Positions 1-10,496 of a stretch of 64,000 bases of DNA are shown one piece after another. Under the pieces are notes generated by a model that saw only the letters and a program-made list of their open reading frames with translations, was not told the origin of the DNA and did not search any database. The position numbers and the translations under genes were made by a program. Each line of letters opens with the position of its first letter. Position 1 is the first letter of the stretch. Source of the stretch: Pseudonocardia parietis (GTDB lineage: Bacteria > Actinomycetota > Actinomycetes > Mycobacteriales > Pseudonocardiaceae); the NCBI RefSeq assembly GCF_017876315.1, contig NZ_JAGINU010000001.1, forward strand, positions 1,860,001 to 1,924,000. Direction: 5' to 3'.

Positions 1-1173
<1,173 letters not shown>

Positions 1174-1176
<3 letters not shown>

Positions 1177-1214
1177 GGGCGCAAGCCTGGCGCCTTTTCT
1201 GGAACGAGTCAAGT
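1174..1214 (-). promoter_or_regulatory. furA promoter and FurA operator, probably leaderless
   Basis: On the minus strand TTGACT (1212-1207) is followed by 17 bases and CAGGCT, then 7 bases before the furA GTG. The segment CTTGACTCGTTCCAGAAAAG (revcomp of 1194-1213) closely resembles the A-rich FurA-binding site described upstream of mycobacterial furA (TTGACT, then TTCCAGAAAAGG). The gene start would coincide with the transcript start. Similarity to the mycobacterial box is from memory, not a database comparison. Confidence 0.75.
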
Positions 1215-1231
1215 TTCGGCGCGTCTCACTT

Positions 1232-2791
1232 TTAGACGGTGCTCCGCTCGCGCCCCTTCCAGTACGGCGCTCGCAGATCCTTCTTGAGGATCTTGCCGGT
1301 CGGGTTGCGCGGCAATTCATCCAGGACGTCGACGGACTTGGGGCACTTGAACGCCGCGAGGTGCAGGCGGGCGTGGGCGAGCAGGGCCTCCGGATCGACG
1401 GTGGCGCCCGCGGCCGCGACGACGCAGGCCTTCGGGACCTCGCCCCAGCGTTCGTCGGGTACGCCGATGACGGCCACGTCGCCCACCGACGGGTGCTCGG
1501 CCAGCACACGTTCGATCTCGGCGGGGTACACGTTCTCCCCGCCCGAGACGATCATGTCCTTGATCCGGTCGGTGACGTAGATGTAGCCGTCGGCGTCGAT
1601 GTGCCCGCCGTCCCCGGAGCGCAGCCAGCCGTCCTCGGTGACCGCCGCCGCCGTCGCCTCCGGCTTCTGCCAGTACCCGCTCATCAGCTGGTCGGTCTGC
1701 ACCCAGATCTCGCCGGGCTCGTCGACCCCGAGCCGCTCGCCGGTGGCGGGATCGCGGATCTCGATGACGACGCCGGTGATCGGCTTCCCGGCCGAGACCA
1801 GCCGGTGCGCGACGGCCGGGTCCGCGTGGTCCTCCGGGCCGAGCGAGGTGACCACGCCGCACGCCTCGGTCATCCCGTACACCTGGTGCAGGCGCGGGCC
1901 GAACAGCTCCAGCGACGCTCGCAGCACCGGCAGCGGCATCGGCGAGGCCCCGTAGGAGATCGCCCGCAGCGACGAGTAGTCCTTCTCCCGCGCACCGGGG
2001 ACCTGGGTCATCGCGCCCATCAGGGCAGGCACCCAGAACGTGTGCGTGATGCCCTCGGTGGCGACCATGTCCAGCAGCGCCGCCGGGTCGGGCATGCGGG
2101 CCATCACGATCCGTGCGCCCTGGCCGAGCGCGAGGAACGCGTAGCTGGTGCCTCCGACGTGGAACAGCGGCATCGCCACCTGGACGACGTCGGTCGGGCT
2201 CAGCTCGAAGTCCGTGGCGACGTGCGCGGCGTGCGCCAGCATCGCGCCGTGGGTGAGCATCGCGCCCTTCGGGAAGCCGGTGGTGCCCGAGGTGTAGAGC
2301 TGGACGAAGCAGTCGTCCCGTTCGGCGGGGAAGGGGTCCCCGTCCGGTTCGTGCGCGGACAGGAACGCCTCGTACTCGTCCTGCTCGCCGCCGACCGGCA
2401 GGATCCGGCGCACCGTGTCCAGCTTCTCCCGCAGCTGCGCGGCCGCCCCGGCGAACTCCGGGCCGACCAGCAACAGCCGCGCCCGGGCGTCGTTGATCAC
2501 GTAGAGGATCTCCGGTGGCGCCAGCCGGAAGTTGACCACCGCGTTCGCCGCGCCGATCCACGCGCAGGCCAGCGACAGTTCCACACAGGACGGGTGGTTG
2601 AGGTCCAGCACCGCGACCCGGTCACCGGGGCCGATGCCCTCCGCCCGCAGCGCCGCCGCCAGCCTGCGCACCCGCTCGTCCAGTTCGGACCAGGTCCGGC
2701 GGACGTCGCCGAAGCGCATCGCCTCGTCGTCGGGGCGTTCGGCGGCGTGCTTGCGCAGCAGGGAGGAGACGGTGCTGTTCGGGTCGATCAC
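1232..2791 (-). CDS. Acyl-CoA synthetase (FadD-like AMP-forming ligase)
   Basis: Activates a carboxylic or fatty acid to its CoA thioester through an acyl-AMP. The 519 residues show the whole ANL-family order: the phosphate-binding loop [16 protein letters not shown], the adenine motif YGMTEACG, the hinge region [23 protein letters not shown] split by the usual Asp, NVYPAEIE, and the C-terminal catalytic Lys in PTGKILKK. The start is the GTG at 2791, with TGGAG 7 bases before it. An in-frame ATG 33 bases upstream has no such site. It resembles long-chain FadD3/FadD13-like proteins. The acid substrate cannot be read from the sequence. It is convergent with nothing and ends 56 bp before furA, so a shared transcript is possible. 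Confidence 0.9.
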   Translation of the reverse strand: MIDPNSTVSSLLRKHAAERPDDEAMRFGDVRRTWSELDERVRRLAAALRAEGIGPGDRVAVLDLNHPSCVELSLACAWIGAANAVVNFRLAPPEILYVINDARARLLLVGPEFAGAAAQLREKLDTVRRILPVGGEQDEYEAFLSAHEPDGDPFPAERDDCFVQLYTSGTTGFPKGAMLTHGAMLAHAAHVATDFELSPTDVVQVAMPLFHVGGTSYAFLALGQGARIVMARMPDPAALLDMVATEGITHTFWVPALMGAMTQVPGAREKDYSSLRAISYGASPMPLPVLRASLELFGPRLHQVYGMTEACGVVTSLGPEDHADPAVAHRLVSAGKPITGVVIEIRDPATGERLGVDEPGEIWVQTDQLMSGYWQKPEATAAAVTEDGWLRSGDGGHIDADGYIYVTDRIKDMIVSGGENVYPAEIERVLAEHPSVGDVAVIGVPDERWGEVPKACVVAAAGATVDPEALLAHARLHLAAFKCPKSVDVLDELPRNPTGKILKKDLRAPYWKGRERSTV

Positions 2792-3057
2792 GGGGGCGCT
2801 CCAGGGGACTCGGCGCTGAGCGTGTGTGATGCAGGCCATCCTGTCCGTTTCGCGGTGTCCGCGCCAGAGGCGTTCGCGTGCCTGTGGACAACTGCTCCGG
2901 CCGCATCTGCCGCGGCCCCGGCGACCCTGGCTCCGGGGGCGCACCGGCGCTGGGTGAGGATGACCCGGCACGCGGTACCCGGGCCGCCGCCCCGGGGCCG
3001 AGGCAGAGCGGCCGCCCGTGGTGCGGGTCCCGCTCGAAGCACGGCGGGAGGCCTGGA

Positions 3058-3981
3058 GTGCAGCAGACGCCACCGCCCGGCCCCGGGCGGATCACCGTCG
3101 AGGGCCTGGGCAAGAAGTTCGGCCCGGTGGAGGCGGTACAGGACCTGTCGTTCACCGTCGAACCGGGATCGGTGACCGGGTTCCTCGGCCCGAACGGGTC
3201 GGGCAAGACGACGACCCTGCGGATGATCCTCGGGCTGGTGGTCCCGACGACCGGGCGGGCGTTGATCGACGGCGTGCCGTTCGCGGAGCTGGAGTCACCC
3301 GGCACGGTGGTCGGCGCCGTCCTCGAGGTGCAGGGGGTGCATCCGAGGCGCACCGCCCGCGCGCACCTGCGGGCGGCCGCCGCGGCCATCGGCGTCCCGG
3401 ACTCCCGGGTCGACGAGGTACTCGCACTCGTCGGGCTCGGCGCGGTCGCCGACCGGCGGGCCCGCGGGTTCTCGCTCGGGATGAACCAGCGGCTCGCACT
3501 GGCCGCCGCGCTGCTGGGCGATCCACGGATCCTGGTCCTCGACGAGCCCGGAAACGGGCTCGACCCGGACGGCATCGCCTGGCTGCGCTCGTTCGTGAAC
3601 GCCTTCGCGGCGTCCGGCCGCAGCGTGCTCGTGTCCTCGCACCAGCTCGCCGAGATGGAGCTGACCGCCCGGCGCCTGGTCGTGATCGACCGTGGACGGT
3701 GCCGGTTCGACGGCGCGGTGTCCGAGCTGCGAGCCGGGCACAGCGGCCGGGTGCTGGTCCGGCCTGCCGACCCGGCGCGGCTGGCCGAGGTGCTGGTCGC
3801 CGACGGGATCACCGAGGTCGACCGGATCGAGGACGGCTGGCTGGCCGTCGCCGGGGCCGACGCGGTCCGGGTCGGCGACCTGGCGCTCACGGCAGGCGTC
3901 GCCGTGTACGGGATGAGTGAGGAGCGGGTCGGCCTGGAGCAGATGTTCCTGCGGCTGCTCGCAGGGGAGGAGGCGGCATGA
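3058..3981 (+). CDS. ABC transporter ATP-binding protein (ABC-2 type)
   Basis: 307-residue nucleotide-binding subunit of an ABC-2 exporter. Visible motifs are Walker A GPNGSGKTT, the variant signature SLGMNQRLALAAALL (the SLGM form is common in DrrA- and bacitracin/lantibiotic-type exporters), Walker B ILVLDEPGNGLDP and the switch His in SSHQLAEME. The start is the GTG at 3058, with GGGAGG 7 bases before it. Open frame continues further upstream but has no ribosome site and no homology-like content. The stop overlaps the ATG of the permease gene (ATGA), so the two form one transcription unit. The substrate is unknown. Confidence 0.93.
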   Translation: MQQTPPPGPGRITVEGLGKKFGPVEAVQDLSFTVEPGSVTGFLGPNGSGKTTTLRMILGLVVPTTGRALIDGVPFAELESPGTVVGAVLEVQGVHPRRTARAHLRAAAAAIGVPDSRVDEVLALVGLGAVADRRARGFSLGMNQRLALAAALLGDPRILVLDEPGNGLDPDGIAWLRSFVNAFAASGRSVLVSSHQLAEMELTARRLVVIDRGRCRFDGAVSELRAGHSGRVLVRPADPARLAEVLVADGITEVDRIEDGWLAVAGADAVRVGDLALTAGVAVYGMSEERVGLEQMFLRLLAGEEAA

Positions 3982-4835
3982 GGCTCGGTGCACCGCACCG
4001 CTGGGCCGCGGTCCTGACCGCGGAGGTCCGGCGCACGCTCTCGGTGCGGCTCTGGTGGCTGCTGCTGATCCCGGCGGTACTGCTGGCGCTGGCGATGAGC
4101 CTGTTCGGCAGCCTGATCACGCTGCTCGTTCCGGCCGCGACCGAGACCTCGGCGATCCTGATGCTCACCGGGCTCGCCTCGGCCCTGAGCACGACCGCGA
4201 TCGTCGGGGCCGCCTACGGCGCGCTGCTCGCCGCCGGGGAGTACCGGCACCGGACGATCACGTCGGCCTTCCTGACCGGGACCCGGAGCCAGGTGCTGGG
4301 CGCCAAGCTGGTGGTCGCCGCCGTCGTCGCCGGGGCCTACGGCCTGGTGGTCGCGCTGCTGGGGCCGCTGCTGGGCGGCACGGTGCTCGGCGGCCAGCAA
4401 CTGCCGAGCTGGGGACAGCTCGCCGGGCTGGGGGCGATCGGGGTCCTGGTCTGTGCGCTGTGGGGCGCGCTCGGCGTCGCCGTCGGGACCCTGGTGCCGA
4501 ACCAGGCCGGAGCGGTCACGCTGACCGTGGGCTACCTGCTGGTCGGGGAGAACCTGATCGCCGGGGCGCTGCGGGCGGGTGACTCGTCGTTCGGTGACCC
4601 CTCGGTGTTCGCCCGGCTCACCTCGTTCCTGCCCGGCAACGCCGGCGATCTCGCCCTCTACGAGGCGCCGGTCAGTGCGGCCGGTGCGGGTGCGGACGTC
4701 CGGACGGTCCTGGAGTTCCTCGCCGGGGTGAGTGCGCCCCCACCGGGCTGGGTCGCGCTGCTGGTCCTGGCCGGGTGGACGGTGGCCGGAGTGGCACTCG
4801 CCGTGGTCGTCGGTGGCCGGCGCGACATCACCTGA
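3978..4835 (+). CDS. ABC-2 type transporter permease
   Basis: 285-residue integral membrane partner of the preceding ATPase, with which it overlaps by four bases. A short cytoplasmic N-terminus is followed by about six hydrophobic segments (for example LWWLLLIPAVLLALAMSLFG and, near the end, GWVALLVLAGWTVAGVALAV). The arrangement LLAAGEYRHRTITSAFLTG after the second membrane segment is typical of ABC-2 permeases linked to the NatB/bacitracin group. One half-size permease per operon implies a homodimer. It is probably an exporter of an unidentified small molecule or peptide. Confidence 0.88.
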   Translation: MRLGAPHRWAAVLTAEVRRTLSVRLWWLLLIPAVLLALAMSLFGSLITLLVPAATETSAILMLTGLASALSTTAIVGAAYGALLAAGEYRHRTITSAFLTGTRSQVLGAKLVVAAVVAGAYGLVVALLGPLLGGTVLGGQQLPSWGQLAGLGAIGVLVCALWGALGVAVGTLVPNQAGAVTLTVGYLLVGENLIAGALRAGDSSFGDPSVFARLTSFLPGNAGDLALYEAPVSAAGAGADVRTVLEFLAGVSAPPPGWVALLVLAGWTVAGVALAVVVGGRRDIT

Positions 4836-4860
4836 GTCCGTTCCTGTCGGTGGGCGGGCA

Positions 4861-4875
4861 TAGCCTGATCGTGTG
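4861..4875 (+). promoter_or_regulatory. Predicted leaderless -10 element of the fused ABC exporter
   Basis: TAGCCT (4861-4866) lies exactly six bases before the GTG at 4873. No Shine-Dalgarno precedes the start, so transcription would begin at or next to the start codon. The same TAGCCT-N6-GTG arrangement occurs at the cobalamin adenosyltransferase gene. No good -35 is visible. Confidence 0.5.
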
Positions 4876-7800
4876 CCCCACCCCCGACCCGGCTCCCGTC
4901 CCCGACCTCCTGTTCCGTCCCCTCCCGGCTGGATCCGCCGCCTCGCCCACGCCTGTATGCAGCACCGCCGGGTCACCCTCGGTGCGCTGCTGGCGTCGAT
5001 GGCCGGGGTCGGGCTGGAGGCGGTCGGGCCGCTGCTGATCCGGTCCGGGGTGAACGGTGCCGTCGGTGGCGACCCGGGCGTCCTGACACCGGTGGTGCTC
5101 GGACTGCTGGCGCTCGGTGCGGTGAAGTTCGCCGGTGCGTTCGTGCGCCGCTACCTCGGTGGCCTGATGGCGCTGAACGTCCAGCACGACCTGCGGCGGG
5201 CGGTGTTCGGCGCGGTGCAGCGGATGGACGGGGTGCGCCAGGACCGGTTGCGCACCGGCCAGGTCGCCTCCCGGGCGATCTCCGACCTGCAGCTCGTCCA
5301 GGGGTTCCTGTCGATGGTGCCGCTGTCGGCGGGCACGGTCGTGCTCGTCGTCGTCGCGGTGGTGGCGATGCTGTGGCTCTCCCCGCTGCTCACCGTGGTC
5401 GCGCTGATCACGCTGCCGCTGGCGTTCCTGGCCACGAACCGGATCCGCCGCACCCTGTTCCCCGCGACCTGGTCGGCCCAGCAGCGGGCGGCCGAGATCG
5501 CCCAGCAGGTCGAGGAGACCGTCACCGGCGTCCGGGTGGTGAAGGGCTTCGGCCAGGAGGCCCGGGAGACCGGGGTACTGGAGCGCCGCGCACACCGGCT
5601 CTACGGCGAGCGCCTGCGTGCGGCCGGGCTGACCGCCCGGCTGAACCCGGCCCTGCTCGCGCTGCCCGGCCTCGGTCAGGTCGCGGTGATCGGTGTCGGC
5701 GGGTACATGGCCGTGCAGGGGTCGATCGACCTCGGCACCTTCCTGGCGTTCACCGTCTACGTCGGCATGCTCGTCGGGCCGGCCCGGCTGATCGGCGCGC
5801 TGGTCGTCACCGGTCAGCTCACCCGGGCCGCCGCGGAGCGGGTGTTCGAGATCACCGACGCCGAGCCGGAGGTCGTCGACCCGCAGCACCCGGGCGAGCT
5901 CCCCGACGGTCCGCCGGCCGTCGAGCTGGACGACGTCCGGTTCGGCTACGAACCGGCCGGTTCCGGCCCGGACGGCAACGCCGCGCCCGACCCGGTGCTG
6001 GACGGGCTGTCGCTGCGGGTGGAAGCCGGCGAGACGCTCGCGCTGGTCGGTCCGCCCGGTTCGGGCAAGTCGACGGTCGCGCTGCTGCTGCCCCGCTTCT
6101 ACGACCCGCAGTCGGGCGCGCTCCGGATCGGTGGCACCGACCTGCGCGAGCTGCGGCTGCGTGACCTGCGCGCCGAGCTGGGGGTGGTGTTCGAGGAGGC
6201 GTTCCTGTTCTCCGACACCATCCGGAACAACATCGCCTACGGCCGGCCGGACGCCACCGACGACGAGATCCACGCCGCCGCCGAGGCCGCGCAGGTCGCC
6301 ACGTTCGTGGAGGTCCTGCCCGAGGGGTACGACACCGCGGTCGGCGAGCGCGGCCTGACCCTGTCCGGCGGGCAGCGGCAACGGATCGCGCTGGCCCGCG
6401 CCATGCTCACCCGGCCCCGGGTGCTGGTGCTCGACGACGCGACCTCCGCGGTCGACACCGCCACCGAGGCGGCGATCCACGAGACGCTGCACGAGCTGAC
6501 CGCCGAGCGGACCACGCTGCTGATCGCGCACCGCCGGTCGACGCTGGCGCTGGCCGACCGGATCGCGGTGCTCGACCGCGGCCGGGTGGTCGACCTGGGC
6601 ACCGAGGACGAGCTGCGCGGCCGGTGTGCGCTCTTCCGGGAACTGCTGGCGACCGGTCCGGCGGACGAGCTCGGCGGCCCGGCCGCGGGCGCCGGCTCCG
6701 CCCCGGCCGCTCCCACCGAGGCGGTCTCGCCCGGAGTGGCGGCGGCGCGGGCCTCCGGCCCCACGCCGGAGCTGTGGCCGGAGGTCGAGCGCGCCGACGA
6801 ACCGGACCGCGCCCTCGGCGTCGAGTCCGGCGGCGGCGCCGCGGGCTGGGCCGGCGGGGTCAGCGCGACGCCGGAGCTGCTGGACTCGGTCGCGCGGCTG
6901 GCCCCGGCGACCGAGTCGCCGCGGCTGCGTGGCGAGGGCGACCCGACCGCGCCGGACCCGGAGTTCCGGCTGGCGTCGCTGCTGCGCCCGGTGCGCCCGC
7001 TGCTGGTGCTCGGCATGGCACTGATGACCGCGGACGCGCTCGCCACGCTCGCGCTGCCGAGCATCGCCCGGGCCGCGGTCGACTCCGGCATCACCGAGGG
7101 CTCGACCCGGGTGCTGCTCGTCGCGGCACTCGTCGGGTTGCTGATCGTCCTGGCCGACGCGGTCGTCGTGGGATTCCAGACGCTGGTCACGGCGCGAGCC
7201 GGGGAGAGCCTGCTCTACCTGCTGCGCCTGCGCAGCTACGCGCACCTGCAACGCCTCGGGCTCGACTACTACGAGCGCGAGCTCTCCGGGCGGATCATGA
7301 CCCGGATGACCACCGACGTGGATGCGCTGTCCACGTTCCTGCAGACCGGGCTGGCGCAGGCGATGGTCAGTGTGCTGACCATCGGTGGTGTCGCGGTCGC
7401 GCTGGTGGCGACCGACGTCGAGCTCGCGGTGTACGCGCTGGGCTGGCTGCTGCCACTGCTCGCGATCGGCACGGTCGTGTTCCGCCGCTTCTCCTCGCGG
7501 GCCTACGCCGAGGCGCGCGAGCGGGTCGGCGTGGTCAACGCCGACCTGCAGGAGAACGTGACCGGCGTCCGCATCGCGCAGGCCTACGTCCGCGAGGAGA
7601 TCAGCTACGACCGGTTCGGCGAGCGTTCGGACGCCTATCGCCGCTCCCGGATGCGCGCGCAGCGCTACATCGCCCTGTACTTCCCGTTCGTCGCGTTCCT
7701 GTCGGACGCCGCGACGGCCGTGGTGCTCGGCGTCGGCGGGACCATGCTCCTCTCCGGCGAGATCACCGCAGGCGTGCTGACCGCGTTCCTGCTGTACCTG

Positions 7801-8718
7801 ACGATGTTCTTCGGGCCCGTCCAGCAGCTGTCCCAGGTCTTCGACGGCTACCAGCAGGCCCGGGTCGGTCTGGACCGGATCGCCGAGCTGCTGCGCACAC
7901 CGACCTCGGTGCCCGATCGTTCCGAGCACCCGGTCCCGGTCCCGGAGCGGCTGCGCGGGGCCGTGGAACTGGACCACGTCACGTTCCGGTACGCCGGTAC
8001 CGGCACCCCGGCGCTGGACGACGTGTCGCTGCGCGTCGCGCCCGGCGAGACCATCGCGCTCGTCGGGGCGACCGGGGCCGGCAAGTCCACGCTGATCAAG
8101 CTGCTGGCCCGGTTCTACGACACCGGCGAGGGACAGGTGCGGGTGGACGACGTCGACGTCCGTCGCTATCCGCTCGCCGCGTACCGCTCCCGGCTCGGCG
8201 TGGTGCCGCAGGAGGCGCACCTGTTCACCGGGGACGTGGCGACCAACATCGCCTACGGCCGGCCCGACGCGCCGCCCGAGCTGATCGAGGCGGCGGCCCG
8301 CGCGGTCGGCGCGTTCGACCTGGTGAAGTCCCTGCCCGCCGGGTTCCGCACCCCGGTCGGTGAGCGCGGTCAGGGACTGTCGGCGGGGCAGCGGCAGCTG
8401 ATCGCGCTGGCCCGGGCCGAGCTGGTCGACCCGGACGTCCTGATCTTCGATGAGGCGACGGCGGCGCTGGACCCGGCGACCGAGGAGACCGTGCTGGCGG
8501 CGGGGGAGCGGGTTGTCTCCCGGCGCACGGCCTTCGTCGTCGCCCACCGGCTGCAGACCGCTCGCCGCTCGGACCGCATCGTCGTGCTCGCGGGCGGGCG
8601 GATCGTCGAGGAGGGCCCGCACGACGAGCTGGTCCGCGCCGGTGGCCGTTACGCCGCGCTCTGGCGGGCCGGTGAGCTCGAACCCGAGCCGGACAGCCCG
8701 CTGGCCGCCCGGTCGTGA
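4873..8718 (+). CDS. Single-chain fused heterodimeric ABC exporter (TMD-NBD-TMD-NBD)
   Basis: 1281-residue multidrug/lipid-type ABC exporter with both halves in one chain. Half 1 has membrane segments (about residues 35-320) and an ATPase with Walker A GPPGSGKST (about 394), signature LSGGQRQR and Walker B VLVLDDATSAVD. There Asp522 replaces the catalytic Glu, and the Q-loop reads VVFEEAFLF with Glu for Gln. An Ala/Pro/Gly-rich linker (about 595-700) joins it to half 2, which has Walker A GATGAGKST, a normal Q-loop VVPQEAHLF, the altered signature LSAGQRQL and a normal FDEAT (Glu1194). The pattern gives one degenerate and one canonical ATP site, as in heterodimeric exporters normally made from two genes. 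The start is the GTG at 4873, placed by the leaderless -10. Confidence 0.92.
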   Translation: MPHPRPGSRPRPPVPSPPGWIRRLAHACMQHRRVTLGALLASMAGVGLEAVGPLLIRSGVNGAVGGDPGVLTPVVLGLLALGAVKFAGAFVRRYLGGLMALNVQHDLRRAVFGAVQRMDGVRQDRLRTGQVASRAISDLQLVQGFLSMVPLSAGTVVLVVVAVVAMLWLSPLLTVVALITLPLAFLATNRIRRTLFPATWSAQQRAAEIAQQVEETVTGVRVVKGFGQEARETGVLERRAHRLYGERLRAAGLTARLNPALLALPGLGQVAVIGVGGYMAVQGSIDLGTFLAFTVYVGMLVGPARLIGALVVTGQLTRAAAERVFEITDAEPEVVDPQHPGELPDGPPAVELDDVRFGYEPAGSGPDGNAAPDPVLDGLSLRVEAGETLALVGPPGSGKSTVALLLPRFYDPQSGALRIGGTDLRELRLRDLRAELGVVFEEAFLFSDTIRNNIAYGRPDATDDEIHAAAEAAQVATFVEVLPEGYDTAVGERGLTLSGGQRQRIALARAMLTRPRVLVLDDATSAVDTATEAAIHETLHELTAERTTLLIAHRRSTLALADRIAVLDRGRVVDLGTEDELRGRCALFRELLATGPADELGGPAAGAGSAPAAPTEAVSPGVAAARASGPTPELWPEVERADEPDRALGVESGGGAAGWAGGVSATPELLDSVARLAPATESPRLRGEGDPTAPDPEFRLASLLRPVRPLLVLGMALMTADALATLALPSIARAAVDSGITEGSTRVLLVAALVGLLIVLADAVVVGFQTLVTARAGESLLYLLRLRSYAHLQRLGLDYYERELSGRIMTRMTTDVDALSTFLQTGLAQAMVSVLTIGGVAVALVATDVELAVYALGWLLPLLAIGTVVFRRFSSRAYAEARERVGVVNADLQENVTGVRIAQAYVREEISYDRFGERSDAYRRSRMRAQRYIALYFPFVAFLSDAATAVVLGVGGTMLLSGEITAGVLTAFLLYLTMFFGPVQQLSQVFDGYQQARVGLDRIAELLRTPTSVPDRSEHPVPVPERLRGAVELDHVTFRYAGTGTPALDDVSLRVAPGETIALVGATGAGKSTLIKLLARFYDTGEGQVRVDDVDVRRYPLAAYRSRLGVVPQEAHLFTGDVATNIAYGRPDAPPELIEAAARAVGAFDLVKSLPAGFRTPVGERGQGLSAGQRQLIALARAELVDPDVLIFDEATAALDPATEETVLAAGERVVSRRTAFVVAHRLQTARRSDRIVVLAGGRIVEEGPHDELVRAGGRYAALWRAGELEPEPDSPLAARS

Positions 8719-8742
8719 GGGCGGTCCCGAGCCGCCCCGCGG

Positions 8743-10290
8743 TCAGGCCAGCAGGCGCTCCGCCCGGGCGGTGACCGCGGCGCGGCGTGGGTCGTCGCGG
8801 TCGAGCAGCTCCAGCAGACGCTCGTGCGCCTCGAGGTCGTCGACGCCCAGCGGATGCCCGGTGAACCGGTGCAGCAGTTCGGGGTCCTCGGCGGCGCGCA
8901 CGGCGTGCCGCAGCCCGACGGCCAGCTCGTCGCGCAGCTCCCGGACCGCCGGGGCGTCCGAGCGGGGCAGCAGTTCGCCGTGACAGGCGTCGAGTGCGTC
9001 CGCGGCCCGGCCCTGCCGCAGCGCGACCCGCATCCGGAGGAAGTCGGCGTCCGGCTCGGCGGCGAGCCGGTACGGGCGGGTCAGGAGCAGGTCGGCGCCC
9101 AGCGACGAGCGCAACCGGTGGATCTCGCCGCGGACCGTCGTCGGGTTGCCGTCCTCGCCGTAGAGCAGGAGCGTGAGCTGCTCGCCGGAGAGCCCGTCGG
9201 GGTGCAGCGCCAGCGCCGTGAGGATCTCGGCAGGCCGCAGCGTCGCGGCGGCCTCGGTCCCGTCGAGGGTGATCCGCGGACCGGCGCCGCCGGTGAACCG
9301 CAGCGCCAGCGACGGCGGCGGACGCTCGGTGAGAGCCCTTGCACGCCGCCGCGACGGCGGGACCAGCAGGTATCCCTCGGACAGCGCCTCGACGGCCATC
9401 TCCCGGCCGTCGCCGAGCTGCACCCGGTCGGCGCCCTGCTCGAGCCGGATCCGCTCCGGGAACCGGCCGTAGGGTTCGCTCGCGATCACCCGGCCGGTCG
9501 CGGACAGCAGCGCGCCCTCCGCGCCGCGCAGCGCGGAGAGGTGCGGCATGTTCCGGACCCGCAGCCGTTCGTCGGCGATCGCCAGGCGTACCCGCAGCTG
9601 GTTCTCGGCGAGCTGCGCGGTCGTGGTCACCAGCTGGACCAGCGCGGGGTGCACGGTGTGCAGGGGCCCGGAGATGTCGATGGCGCCGATCGTGTCGCCG
9701 GTGTCGGGGTCGTGCACGGGCGCGGCGACGCAGGTCCAGTCGTGATAGGTGCGGACCAGGTGCTCGGCCGAGTGGATGCGGACCGGCTCGTCGAGCGCGA
9801 GGGCGGTTCCCATGGCGTTGGTGCCGATCGCGTCCTCGGTCCAGCGGGTGCCCTCGGCCAGGCCGACGTCGTCGGCGGAGGTCAGCAGCCCGTGCGCCCC
9901 GTCCCGCCAGAGCACGTGGCCGTCGGCGTCGGTCACCAGCATCACGTGCATCGCCTCGTCGGCGATGCTGACCAGGGTGTTGCGCAGCAGCGGCATCACC
10001 GAGTGCAGCGGGTGGCACTCCCGGACGTCGCGCAGCTCGTCCGCGCGGTAGACCAGCGGGGGCAGCCGGCTCTCCGGGTCGACGCGGGCGGCGAGGCTCC
10101 GCTGCCACGAGTCGGAGACCACCGGGCGCGGGCCGGGGGTGGCCCCGCCGGTGCCGAGATCGTCGTCGTAGATGCGGCGCAGGCGGTTCGCGTCCGCGAC
10201 GAGTTCGTCGACCGACGCGTCGCCGTCCGGACCGAGCATGCCGCCTCCCGTTCCCGCCGCGGGCACCGGCCGGGCGCCCTCGTCACTCAC
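8743..10290 (-). CDS. GAF-domain sensor with C-terminal winged-helix/BTAD-like region
   Basis: 515-residue cytoplasmic regulator. The N-terminal half (about residues 35-275) is a GAF sensor of the type found in acetoin/aldehyde-responsive activators (SDSWQRS, then LWRDG and TRWTEDAIGTNAMGTALALDEPV). The C-terminal part (about 345-515) has an OmpR/SARP-like winged helix (ILTALALHPDGLSGEQLTLLLYGE, then VRGEIHRLRSSLGADLLLTRPYRL) followed by BTAD-like helices. There is no AAA+ domain, so it does not act as a sigma-54 activator. The GTG at 10290 has GGAG 7 bases upstream. It is divergent from the response-regulator gene across a 206-bp spacer and may regulate it or itself. The ligand is unknown. 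Confidence 0.82.
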   Translation of the reverse strand: MSDEGARPVPAAGTGGGMLGPDGDASVDELVADANRLRRIYDDDLGTGGATPGPRPVVSDSWQRSLAARVDPESRLPPLVYRADELRDVRECHPLHSVMPLLRNTLVSIADEAMHVMLVTDADGHVLWRDGAHGLLTSADDVGLAEGTRWTEDAIGTNAMGTALALDEPVRIHSAEHLVRTYHDWTCVAAPVHDPDTGDTIGAIDISGPLHTVHPALVQLVTTTAQLAENQLRVRLAIADERLRVRNMPHLSALRGAEGALLSATGRVIASEPYGRFPERIRLEQGADRVQLGDGREMAVEALSEGYLLVPPSRRRARALTERPPPSLALRFTGGAGPRITLDGTEAAATLRPAEILTALALHPDGLSGEQLTLLLYGEDGNPTTVRGEIHRLRSSLGADLLLTRPYRLAAEPDADFLRMRVALRQGRAADALDACHGELLPRSDAPAVRELRDELAVGLRHAVRAAEDPELLHRFTGHPLGVDDLEAHERLLELLDRDDPRRAAVTARAERLLA

Positions 10291-10496
10291 GGTCCCGCTC
10301 CGCAGCGGGTCCGGGTCGCCGTCCCCATGACCCGGATCCGCGAGCATACCTGCGGATCGGGGCGCACGAGCCCGCCAGATCCCGGGACGGTCGACGACCG
10401 CGCCCAGCGGGCGCAACGTGCGGGCAACGTAACCCGCTCTACGGTGGCCCCGACCGCCAGCGAGGTGGTCGGCGAGGATACACCCGGAGGACAGCG

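Noticed and set aside
4828..8622. A minus-strand open frame of more than 1200 codons opposite the ABC exporter gene
   Set aside because: High GC removes stop codons on the opposite strand. The translation has no motifs and is Arg/Gly/Gln-rich, while the plus strand carries complete ABC domains.
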